This document shows positions 54,050 through 64,000 of a DNA stretch of 64,000 nt, piece after piece. The position numbers and the translations under genes were made by a program. The stretch is from Fragilariopsis cylindrus CCMP1102 (Eukaryota > Bacillariophyta > Bacillariophyceae > Bacillariales > Bacillariaceae). Location of the stretch: positions 186,001-250,000 of the forward strand of contig FMBT01000294.1 in the NCBI GenBank assembly GCA_900095095.1, given 5' to 3'. The notes below the pieces were generated by a model. The model saw nothing but the letters and a program-made list of their open reading frames with translations, was not told the DNA's origin and made no database searches. Positions within the stretch are counted from its first letter, which is position 1. Each line of letters starts with the position of its first letter.

Positions 54050-54829
54050 TCATTTAACTTCTGCATCTTCTTCTGCTGACGATGACGGGGCACGACAAAC
54101 TTTTTTATGTCGTTTCCATGCAAGTTTTTGGCAATTAGCATCACAATAGTACACCTTTTTACATCTAGAACATCGATTTAAGTCATCACGATCCTTTAAT
54201 AAAGTACAACAATCGCACAATGCTTTCCCCGCACCATCCTTTAATTTTTTAAACACGTCTGTCAGCTTGCTCATGTTCGACGTAAATTTCTGTTTTGCAG
54301 TAACATCACAACTATTTTCATCGCATAACAGTATTCCAGCAACGTCTATCGTTTCGTACGGTTCAATTTGCCAACAATCGGTCGGAACCTGAATGAAATG
54401 AGTCGGTTTGTTTTTACCACAAGAATCGCATACGAAATTACCACCATCTTTCTCCAGATGTTGTTCTGCGACAGACATCATTTCATCTCGATAGGAATGT
54501 GCGATACAATGCAATAATACCTGACTAAAATCTTTATCGTAATTTGCTTTTACGATTAATGATTTTGGGACCATCCTAGTTCGTTTGTAGTCACGTAAAG
54601 GACAATTTTCTTTACTTTGGTTTGCTACTCCGTACGTCACAGGAACTAGAAGAAAGAAGGCAAAAATAGGTGATGGTTAGATTTAGAATTTCACTACGTG
54701 TAGTAGATTCAGTAGTACTGTAATACGGGAATCGATTACAATTACCCACAGCTTACCCTTGGGACAGTTAGGCTGGCTCAAAGCCTGTTCAACAAGTCGT
54801 CGAAACTGACCGGTCGGTTCACTTTTCAT
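54050..54829 (-). CDS. MYND zinc-finger protein
   Basis: Two exons: 54757-54829 and 54050-54645, with a 111-nt intron; the join gives 'SQPNCPK|VPVTYGVANQ'. About 222 residues from the ATG at 54829; the frame extends upstream to other possible starts, but this one lies closest to conserved-looking sequence. A MYND finger sits near the C-terminus: 'CDCCTLLKDRDDLNRCSRC', 'VYYCDANCQKLAWKRHKKVC', giving the expected C-x2-C ... C-x2-C ... C-x3-C ... H-x3-C ligand set. An earlier 'FVCDSCGKNKPTHFI' may bind another zinc. MYND fingers mediate protein-protein contacts, often in transcription or chaperone regulators. No SET domain is present. It is divergent from the CDC23 gene. Confidence 0.82.
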
Positions 54830-55355
54830 AACAAAAGTCTTGATCGGGATAATCTTCTTTGCCGCAGCCGTCCTCGGACATCGTATTGTTGTAAAGCTGT
54901 GAGCTCTGTATTTCAATATAAACAGAGCTGCGGGTGTGTATATGGTAGTTCCGGTCGAAGAGATACGCGATATCCTTGATCCTTCGTGTTCTGTGATATT
55001 ATGATGAAGCGTAAATGCATAAAATATCCATCTATTCTTGCACAGCACGATTCGATAAAGATCCGGCATTAGGGGGATTAGAGAAAATATGAATTTCACA
55101 TTCAATTTTTGTTTTGTTGAATTTTTTGTTGAGTGTACGTCGTGCTGTACGTACAGTACTAGTACATAATGTCATTTTTTGTTTTTCAAATTCAAAACGA
55201 GACAGTTGCATACGACATGACATTTGTTAAAAAAGAAAGAGAGTGTTCAGTTTATTACCTACCTCCACTAGCTACTGTAGCTAGAATAAAACTCAATAAT
55301 AGCATCGAAAGAAAACACAGTACAGAGTAGGCAAGTATAAAGAAGTATACTAAAA
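54830..55355. other. Shared upstream region of MYND and CDC23 genes
   Basis: 526 bp. A minus-strand open frame continues from the MYND first exon to about 55105 without an obvious conserved protein. The downstream part leads into the CDC23 start. Confidence 0.45.
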
Positions 55356-55488
55356 ATGGAATATAGTATGCTGTTTTCACCCGGTGCGTCATCGTTTGCA
55401 TCAACACCAGGAGGTGGTATCGCTGGTAATAATAATAGCAATCACAGTGATATGCCTCCACCATCATCATCGCACGCTGCACCCAATA

Positions 55489-55527
<39 letters not shown>

Positions 55528-57869
55528 CAATGATGCAGCAACAACAACATCAGCAGCAGCAACAACAGCAAGAATTAAATTGGGATCCTAATCGTGTTAA
55601 AACAGAATTATTAAAGGCAACAGCAATATTATCGCATCGATGTCTCAAATTAGCATCCAAATGGGCAGCTGAACAAGTTTCTGGAATTCCAGTCGGGAAT
55701 GCTAATCCTGTAATAAATATACAATCACATCTAGTAGGAGGGGGTGATGGTGATGGTGATGGCGACGGCGGAAACAACAATAATAATAATAATAATAATA
55801 ACGATATTAATGGCGTTGATTTATCTTTCAATACTAATGATTGTAGTATTGAACAACAACAGGAAGAAGATCCGTCTATGTCAATGATTCATGAACTTTC
55901 TGATATGAATGCAGAAGATTGGTATGCAAAGTCATTGTTTGAATTAGGAGAATTCTTACACACGGCATCTATTTTGTCATGTGTATCGTCGAATAATAAT
56001 AATAAGGACATTACACAAATGGGTCCACCCAAAGAAGGTTTATCATCCTATGGATTTTACTTACGTGCATATGCTTTGTTTATGGCCGGTGAACGAAGAA
56101 AGGAAGAAGAATACAATGAACTAGAATCATCCGGAACAGGCTTAGGTGGTGGTAGTGGTGGTGGTGGTAGTGGTAGTCACAACAACGATGGTAGCAGTGG
56201 TGGTGGTGGTGGTACAAAAACCACATCGGTCGGCGGTGGATCGGGTGGTGCATCATCTGCAACTACCACACGTATTAAAAATCCATATTTGTCACAACTT
56301 GTACGAGAAGTTTCGGAAGCATATAATGAAAGTAACGAATTAGGATTATCATCAGAAGGAGAACAACAACAGCAGCAGCAGCCACGCTATACATTAGACG
56401 CATTTGGTTTGTACGTATACGGAATGTTATTGAAAGAAGCAAAGAATGAATCGATTCCATGCCCACATCCACCTCATATGATCCTTGTAGAGAGTTTACT
56501 AGAATTTCCTCTCAATTGGAGTGCTTGGCTTGATCTTTGTGAAGTATTGACAAGTAGGAATGGGAATGGTGGGAGTAGTAGCAACAACAACGAGGCTTCT
56601 TCTGCTAGTATGACGAATTCCAACATTGAACAACAGGTCGAACAGACCTTACAACCAATACTCGCAACACATTATATGTATCATTTCTTTTGTGCACATC
56701 TAATGGCACATCATCATAGTGCACACGAGGATGCGTTGGTATTGTTAGAACGGTTGTATGAACCATTACCGGATCAACCTTTATTTCAAAGTCCACATTT
56801 AAAAACACAATTGGCTGTTGTTCATTATCATTTGCGTGAACTAGAACAGGCATTGATGTGGTTCAAGGAATCAGCAGCAGACGATCGGTATTCACTTGAT
56901 CATAAGGATGTATATTCGAATATATTGTATGTAAAGGAAGACCGGGTTGCGTTGTCACATTTAGCCCATGAGGCGGTTGTTATTGATAAGTACCGTCCAG
57001 AAACGTGTTGTATCGTTGGGAATTATTACTCTCTAAAACAGCAACGCCAAAAGGCTGTACTGTATTTCCAACGTGCATTGAAATTAGACCGATCCTATAC
57101 GTCAGCTTGGACACTTATGGGACATGAATACGTCGAATTGAAACAAACAGAACAGGCTATGGAATCTTATCGTAGAGCGGTGACCGTTTCACCAAAAGAT
57201 TATCGTGCTTGGTACGGACTGGGACAGACGTACGAGTTCTTAAACATGTATTTGTATGCACTCTTTTATTACCGTAAGGCTGCAACCTTACGACCATACG
57301 ATCCAAGGATGTGGTGTGCAGTAGGTCAATGCTTTTCAGCGTTGCATAAGATTCACGATGCGATCCGGGCCTATGAACGCGCTGTGGCACAAGAAGACAA
57401 CGAAGGTATCGCGACACAAAAATTAGCAGCTTTGTATCGACAAGAAGGACGACAAGAAGAGGCAGCGATGTGTTACATACGTCATTTGGAATTGCGATAC
57501 TTAGTAACAAGTGCATCGCCCGAACATCAACAACAGAATGGTGGTACCGCGGCTGCTACTCCCACGTTAGATGCTATCGTTCAGGGGATCGTATTGGAAT
57601 CGGTTGAAGCGGAAGCATTACTATTTTTGGCTCAATATCATAAATCACATGGAGAATTCGATACAGCAGCGTTGATGTGTAGTCGGTTGGTCGAATATCC
57701 TGGTCCTGAAAAGGAACAAGCGAAAGGATTGTTACGAGATTTGAGATCAAGGGGGAGACGATACCCAACACGGTCGTCGGTGGCAACTTCCACAGAGCGT
57801 GGTACTACACCCGTCGGAGGAAGTGGAAGTGCTACCTTGAATCAGTCTCCATTCCAGTTTTCTCCATAA
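55356..57869 (+). CDS. CDC23: Anaphase-promoting complex subunit 8 (CDC23/APC8)
   Basis: An 837-residue intronless protein. The N-terminal region has 'TELLKATAILSHRCLKLASK', the start of the APC8 domain, separated from the rest by Asn, Gly and Gln runs encoded by triplet repeats. The core is 'YSLDHKDVYSNILYVKEDR', 'LSHLAHEAVVIDKYRPETCC', then TPR units 'GNYYSLKQQRQKAVLYFQRA', 'TLMGHEYVELKQTEQAMESY', 'WYGLGQTYEFLNMYLYALFY' and 'WCAVGQCFSALHKIHDAIRA'. These are the most conserved CDC23/APC8 blocks. The protein is a TPR scaffold of the APC/C ubiquitin ligase that drives mitotic exit and binds coactivators. It is longer than typical orthologues (about 560-600) because of the inserts. The C-terminal Ser/Thr/Pro-rich tail could be phosphorylated. 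Confidence 0.93.
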
Positions 57870-57955
57870 GATAAATGGTACTAGCTAGCTGCCTAGCTAA
57901 CTAACTAAAAATGAGAGAATAATTAAAAATCAACAACGAAGCCTTTATCGTTTGT

Positions 57956-57981
57956 TCTCTCTCTCTCTCTCTCTCTCTCTC
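57956..57981. repeat. (TC)n microsatellite
   Basis: About 12-13 TC units shortly after the CDC23 stop codon. Confidence 0.95.
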
Positions 57982-58205
57982 CTGGGGTTTGTGGCGAGAG
58001 GAAGCGACTGAATAATTGAGAAAGAAAGAATCCGATTCAGAGTTTATCTTACGGAATGAATCCGATAACAATTAACGAGCAAATATTCTATATTATTTTT
58101 GTAAATTGCAAGGTATATAATAAGTATTTAGTAGTCATTCAGTCTGTAGTACAATTTGCGATTACCAGGTATTTTTCATCAAAGGAAAGGTTACTACTTG
58201 ACAGG

Positions 58206-58306
58206 ATATATATATATATATATATATAGCATATCATTTAAGGTTCTCCTTTGAGAGCTCATCAAATAATCTGTGGATATAGAACATATATATATATATA
58301 TATATA
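58206..58306. repeat. Two (AT)n tracts about 57 bp apart
   Basis: The first tract is 58206-58228 and the second 58286-58306; each is 21-23 bp of perfect alternation. Confidence 0.95.
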
Positions 58307-58475
58307 GTCTTAATCCTCTTCAGATTTTGCATAGTTATACAGTGTATCATATATGGGTTCGAAGAAAGGAAGAAAGCGCATTTCAGCCTCAAGTCTCAGT
58401 GCCTTAGTCTCTATCTTTTCAGTCACCATCATCTTAACATTGCCATGAAAATTCGGATTAACAAATATGAGTCGA

Positions 58476-58498
58476 GTCAGTCAGTCAGTCAGTCAGTC
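58476..58498. repeat. (GTCA)n microsatellite
   Basis: Five full units plus a partial one. Confidence 0.95.
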
Positions 58499-58967
58499 TA
58501 GTCTTATGAATATTTAGCAAGGAAGTCTCATAGGTATGTAAAGTATGTATACCTCGTACAACACACACATTCATTCATTTTCTCATTTCAAAAGATTTTA
58601 TTTTAGGCGGGATAGTCGAATAGAGGCAGTGACGAATGTGAATAAATGAATCGAATCTTGTACAGTACAGATTCATAATTTGCTCCTTAAATAATGAAGC
58701 AATGTTCGTCTATGTAGGATATGTGTACGAAGTATGATACCCTGTACTATGATCCGATCCGATATATTGCTGTAGAAGTAAAAAGCAATCCACCCCACCA
58801 GCAATAATATACAATGGATAATTATCGTCTCTCTACGTCGTTCTCAAAATCAAGTCGGCAGACACAAGCAAAAACAGTAAGAAACAATCGACAACGACAA
58901 CGACAACGACGGCATTGGCAATATTAATCCGAACGACGACGAGACAAATAAAAATACAATTCATACA

Positions 58968-60240
58968 ATGACGACGAGTGTTATGTCAAAAGTCAGAAAT
59001 AACTATAACATTAGAAAAAGTTATGGGACAATAATAAGAAGTACTACTCGTAACGAGTCTGATAGAAAACACAACGACAACGACGATGTTGACGACGACG
59101 ACGACGAGAAGGAGAAGGATATCACAACTATATATCAGGACCAGGTCGATGCCGATTTCGATTTCGATGTCGACGACTACAACGATTATGATGCTTCTAT
59201 TGTTAATGCTACTTACACTACCAACAATCACCACTCGCGTCATAAGAAATCAAATAGTAGCACAAGTGTCCTGTTACGAAAGTCCATTATCGGTGTATTC
59301 TATGCTGTTATTGTCATCCTAGTAGTAGGGATCGGTACTTTTTTACGAAACAAAAATAATAGTAATAATAATAATAGTATCACAAGTGCAATGAGTAATG
59401 ATCAAACTATTGCTAATGGGAATACTGCATTGACCATTAAAACTAGTAGAGTTGATATTCCAGGATTTAATTTTGATTCATTATTTGGTGGTGGAATAAA
59501 AAAGAAAACACCTGCGTCACAATTACAAAGTCCACAATCATCAATGGCACGATCTATTCTCTTGGTATTGCATGGAGAAGCTACACCTGAAAATCCAACA
59601 GTGAATGATATAGATCGGCAACTTACATCTAAGGGTATGCGTGAGGCAGAAGGATTAGGTATATACTTAAAGGAACATCAGATACCGGAACCGGATTGGA
59701 TCTTTTCATCACCCTCCGAACGTACTGCCTATACGACAGAATTAATACGTCGTAATTGGGCATCAACTGCACCTGTTGCATTTGAAGAAATATTATACAC
59801 GTTAGCATTCAATGATTATTTTGCATTTGTGGCTGGATTAAATTATAATTACCGGCGTGTGATGATTGTTGGACATAATCCGGCTATATTAAATACTGCA
59901 CAGAAATTAATGAGAACACATGGTATTGAAGATTTTCCACTATGTGGATTTATGGAAATAAGGTAAGGGGGGAAGAATAATGTTGTTTTGTATTAGGAAT
60001 ACAACGGTACTTTGCCGTTGTGGTGTCGCATTTTTCAAATCTATTTACTATCAGTACGGTATATACTAATCATTGCCATTGTTCTATCTTCATAATATAT
60101 ATATATCTATATATCTATATATACATATCAAAATCAGATGGGATGATCTTGATATATGGATGACGATTGCACCTTTCACTGGAAACAGTAAAATGGCAAT
60201 CGATCCAAATAATAATTTTTACTTTTCTACTCCGCCCTAA
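58968..60240 (+). CDS. Membrane-anchored histidine-phosphatase-fold protein (SixA-like)
   Basis: Two exons: 58968-59962 and 60138-60240, with a 175-nt intron; the join gives 'LCGFMEIR|WDDLDIWM' and adds a 34-codon last exon. About 365 residues. The N-terminus is Asp/Asn-rich, then one membrane helix near 102-125 ('SIIGVFYAVIVILVVGIGTF'). The phosphatase-fold domain follows: 'ILLVLHGEATPENP', 'DRQLTSKGMREAEGLG', 'WIFSSPSERTAYTTELI' and 'VMIVGHNPAIL'. This is the order seen in SixA and related short histidine phosphatases. The first motif is L-H-G where the family has R-H-G: the nucleophilic His is kept but the phosphate-binding Arg is replaced by Leu. The protein may have weak, changed or no activity. 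Its target and membrane are unknown. Confidence 0.82.
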
Positions 60241-60251
60241 ACATTAGGAAC

Positions 60252-60278
60252 AGTAATAGTAATAGTAATAGTAATAGT
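60252..60278. repeat. AGTAAT hexamer repeat
   Basis: Four to five AGTAAT units just after the phosphatase-fold gene, in the short gap between convergent genes. Confidence 0.9.
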
Positions 60279-60436
60279 TATAAATTGAGACAAAAGGAGA
60301 GTAACGAAATAAAATAAAGTACAAATAACTTCAAATAATGAAATCGGTAGTTTGTAATGGTAACATAATATTATATACAGTATTCAATATTACACTACTA
60401 CTCTCTACTGCTTGTTCCTATCAATCATCGCGTTGT

Positions 60437-63400
60437 TCACAAAAGCTGGAATTCGTTATTTCTCAAAAAAGAAAGGGATTCCATCATTTTGTATCGCGTG
60501 ATTGGAATATTCGTCACAACTCTACCATCTTTGTCGTATTTTACATCCACGGTACCATCGGCTAGTACCAATAATATAATACCAGTACAGTATCCTTCGT
60601 CGATGTCCTGCACTTCGACACGGGATCCCTCCGTAGTCGGTTCTCTTACCATCAAAAGATCTCGTGGAACATTGAAATAATCAATCACACCCAATGATTG
60701 TACCCCATCATCGTAAAATGCAATATCGTATCCAACATCCTCCTCCGTTGAGATGCCAGTAACGATTCCCGGATATAGAGCAAAAGCACCTTCATCTTCA
60801 ACTTCATCATCATCGTCACCTTCACCTCCATCGTAATCATCATCGTCGACACTGTCTTTTTCTTTCCAAGCCATGCAGTAAATTTCCTTCCCAACATGCA
60901 GCGGGGTCAAACTCTTACCTAGTAAAAATGATCGAACGCCATTCTCATCAAGAGAAATCGCTGGGGTAGAATGAATTGATTTCATCTGAGGTAAATTGAA
61001 TTGTGGATGGAAAGTTGATGATAAACGAGAGCTGGATGATAAAATACGTGCCGTCGTTGCCATCATCGTCGTTTTCTCCGCCGTGATCGTCATCGTTTCC
61101 TTTTGACTCGGGAATGACGCAGCAGGCGCAAACAAATATTTCGATAAATCGGCAAGAAAGAGCTGAGAATTCCAAGACATTGATCGAGTCTTTCGCTTTA
61201 AGCCAAATCGGTACTGGTCCAACAGCATGTTTGTTTCTTCTTTGAGGGCTGCCCATACCGTGCCATCTCCTCCAATGAAGAGTCTCGTCCGCACGTACGT
61301 CTTGACTTCGTCGCTGTCCAATATCTTCCAATCACCGGTACGATAATCTTGCATTAGAAATCGACCACTATGTTGTTCTTCAATCATATGTAATGCTGTT
61401 ACTGACAATTGTTCCGTTAGACTCACGGGAAGTAGAGACGATGACGCTGACGACGACAATGGCAATGATGAATTGTTAATATTGGAATTTACGTTGTTGT
61501 ACAGTAGCGAATGGTAAAACTTTCCACCGTATGAGTCCACAAATTCATCAAAGATGCGATTTCCGGGATGGTAATCGAGCCATTTACGATATGCTCCAAT
61601 CGACTTTGTATCGAACCTAGTACCGATCAAGACATCCGATCGTCTTGGTAATGTCGTGAGACCACCTTGAACACCAGGATCATTATCAATGAATTCTGCT
61701 ACTGGGAATGGTCTCATTAACGTCTTCCCCGAATCGATATCTGTTGCCCATTTCGAATTTTTAACCGTATACCATGTGTACAACCCGAGAACGATTACGG
61801 ATCCATGTGTCCACGCAAGTCTTCGAGCACCATTTTTGAATACCGTAAGGAAAATGGGGTGTTGTTGTTGTTGTTGTTCTTGGTGGTGTTGCTGCTGCTG
61901 TTGTTGTTCTTGCGTCCGCTGTTTTCTTAAGCGATTATAAAAATACGAAATCGATGTTACTATTGACCAAAATAGGACAAAGCCAATGTGACCGACGTAG
62001 TTCACTTTTTTTAAAGATCCGTACGTGTTACTTATCGTTTCTCGTAGATATATTTGCCACGCCTCATCAGATTCATAATCGATAGTACCCTGTAACCGTT
62101 CTGGATAGTGTAAAGGGGTCATTACGTTGTCAATGAAAATTTCTAAATCAGACGGTTCTCCACCCTGCTGAGCATTAGCGATCCGTAACGTTGTTGCTGT
62201 GAACAAATCATATCCCCATTGACGATCTGATGACTTCCATAAATGCAAACAACGTAAGATATTCCATGGTCGTTTCAATGACGATGCGGCATCGGTCATA
62301 TCTTGCCAGGTTGAACCCCAATTTAACCACTTTTGATGGAAGTAGGTACCCCGTGCGAGTTGTCGTGGATCATCTGCTACTGGACGTCTCAAAAAACTCA
62401 CAATAAATATAACCCGATCAGGTCGATCATCATCGACGTGTGCCGTACCTCTGTGCCAAACTTGTTGATTGAATAGGGCACCATCACCCGCTCTCCAAAT
62501 CCCTTCTTCACCATCACCTTTGTACTCGTATTCGTCTTCGTCTTCTCTGTTTTTGTCATCGTCAACACTACTTTGATTTTTACTACTACTACTACTGCTG
62601 CTACTTCTGCCGCCGGTATATTTTGGTCGTATATCATGTAATCCAATCCGATTTGCTTCACATACGTCCCATAAGTCCTCACTGGCACAAAGATGTGTGC
62701 CGGGACATAAATCAGTGGCACCCATATCTCCGGTAGTGTCTTGTAATGGCAAGAATAACGAATACGAATGACTGTACGTTCGACCAAATTTAACACCATT
62801 CCCATCTGGTTTCACATCGGGATGCCATGACTGATGTTCAGCACCAGCCCATGCGGTAATCGCCTAATAGAGCAAAGCAAAAGAAAAACAAAACGCACGT
62901 CGTCATCGTCGTGTCATGTGAGAAGCAAGCATATAACACAAATCAAAAGACAAAATTTAATATAAAAGAATTAAAGATTGTTTTATATAATACTATTATT
63001 ATTATTATTATAATAATAATAAAACTTACAGTAATTTCAGATAAGGCAGGATTAGTATCACCCACTAAATTTGTGATTAAATGTGCAAATATAGCATGAT
63101 CATGAATTTCTTGTAAGGCACGTACCACTGAATGATGTTCAGTGGCTTCGATACCATAGGATATCCGATGATGATTTGCGGACATGGGATAGACAACAGA
63201 TGTACCAAAGACATTTTCATTTTTATCAATGATATAGTCCCGTAAATCCTGTATAGTTTGATCACTTAATATTTGTTGTACCATCACGGCACCATGTTTC
63301 ATTATGGTATTGATGGCTTTTATTCCTGATTTTTTAGCATCTACTTTAGATATTGGTGGTAATATTGGTGGTTCTTCCCATGAATTCAATGATGGAATAA

Positions 63401-64000
63401 AACGTCGTGATCGTCTTCTTCTTTTTTGTCTTCTTTGTTGATATTTAATACCTTTATTATTATTATAGGAATTATTATTAGTATTACTATTATCAGTACT
63501 ATCATTAGATGATGACGATGATAACTCTGGTGATGGTAGTTCTATAAATAATTCGGATGGGTCAAAATCATTGTTGTTATTGTTATTGGATCTTTCTGCT
63601 GGGTCTACTACATCTGCATCATCTGCTGTTATTACTTCTCTTACTACTACACCAGATATATCAAGTACCGAACATTGACGATGATAATATGTCATTTCAT
63701 TTTGTAAATCACTATCAGTACGACGTGCACGATGTAATAATGTGACAAAATAAGAATCATGAAAGGAACCGAAGCAATGTATTGCTATTAATGCTAAGAA
63801 TGATATAAATAAAATAAAATGTAGACTAAAATTCATACATTTATATATTGAAATAAAAATAAATTCCATTACTGACAATACTATTGATAAATTATTCAAT
63901 GGTTGTTGTTGTTGTTGTTGTTGTTGTTGTGATACTGATTTGTTATCAGTTTCAATTTTGTTTCCGGTCGTCCTTTCTGTTTCTGTTTCTGCTTGTTGCT
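60437..64000 (-). CDS. PhyH-type Fe(II)/2-oxoglutarate dioxygenase fused to membrane and Tudor-like regions (5' end possibly outside window)
   Basis: Two exons seen: 63030 to at least 63869, and 60437-62863, with a 166-nt intron; the join gives 'NPALSEIT|AITAWAGAEHQ'. The frame stays open to the right edge through a poly-Gln run. The ATG at 63869 is a possible start (about 1088 residues), giving a hydrophobic signal anchor ('LHFILFISFLALIAIHCFG'). The dioxygenase domain has 'HGAVMVQQILSDQTIQDLRD', the iron ligands 'HQSWHPD' (H-x-D) and the distal His in 'VWHRGTAHVDDD' followed by Arg, as in the phytanoyl-CoA hydroxylase family. Two more hydrophobic segments occur near 61750-61990. The C-terminus ('AFALYPGIVTGI', 'YDIAFYDDGVQ', 'CTGIILLVLADGTVDVKYDKD') looks like two Tudor/Agenet-type barrels. 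Substrate unknown. Confidence 0.8.

Larger units (their letters stand above)
57870..58967. other. Intergenic region rich in microsatellites
   Basis: About 1.1 kb between two plus-strand genes, with no supported gene. It has (TC)n at 57956-57981, (AT)n at 58206-58228 and again at 58286-58306, and (GTCA)n at 58476-58498. Confidence 0.6.

Noticed and set aside
1-64000. CRISPR array, prophage, toxin-antitoxin or biosynthetic cluster
   Set aside because: The DNA is eukaryotic with spliced genes; repeats are microsatellites or single duplications, and no group of neighbouring genes forms a pathway.

Overview
This 64 kb window is nuclear DNA of a diatom, most likely a pennate one; the species cannot be named from sequence alone. 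Four things support this. Genes are split by short GT-AG introns of about 110-335 nt. Several precursors start with a signal peptide followed by an aromatic residue, as in the diatom 'ASAF-type' plastid presequence (for example VSA/FQL and CSA/FTT). The gene set includes phosphoenolpyruvate carboxylase, a plastid-type desaturase, a D27-like carotenoid isomerase and several families I know mainly from diatoms. Proteins are interrupted by long Asn, Asp, Ser and Thr runs encoded by triplet microsatellites. There is no operon structure, CRISPR array, prophage or intact transposon, and I found no tRNA or rRNA.

Layout. 0-6 kb: four uncharacterised proteins, the first cut by the window edge. 6-10.5 kb: an FAD monooxygenase and a nucleoside hydrolase. 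11-18 kb: an unknown protein, a lysine-methyltransferase-like protein whose 3' end borders a direct repeat, and an eight-helix membrane protein built from two similar halves. 18-32.5 kb: a metabolic block with a disulfide oxidoreductase, a plastid fatty-acid desaturase, PEPC, a secretory membrane protein, a plastid fibrillin-like protein and mitochondrial ribosomal protein uL1m. 32.5-45 kb: gene-poor and decayed, holding only an RNase H-fold protein, two diatom-family proteins and two broken genes, one a LARGE-like (GT49) glycosyltransferase. 45-64 kb: a type II glycosyltransferase-like protein, a D27-like protein, an MGST3-type MAPEG enzyme, an LRR protein, a MYND-finger protein, the APC/C subunit CDC23/APC8, a membrane-anchored histidine-phosphatase-fold protein, and a large PhyH-type dioxygenase fusion that runs off the right edge.

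Genes mostly alternate as divergent and convergent pairs, so most intergenic stretches are either shared upstream regions or shared 3' regions. The divergent oxidoreductase/desaturase pair is the only one whose products suggest related work (plastid redox and lipid). The spliced models below were joined by hand: each junction uses GT..AG and restores a conserved motif or a continuous frame, but none has transcript support here. I found no convincing new multi-gene system. The most unusual items are single proteins with odd domain joins or changed catalytic residues, and a decayed glycosyltransferase.
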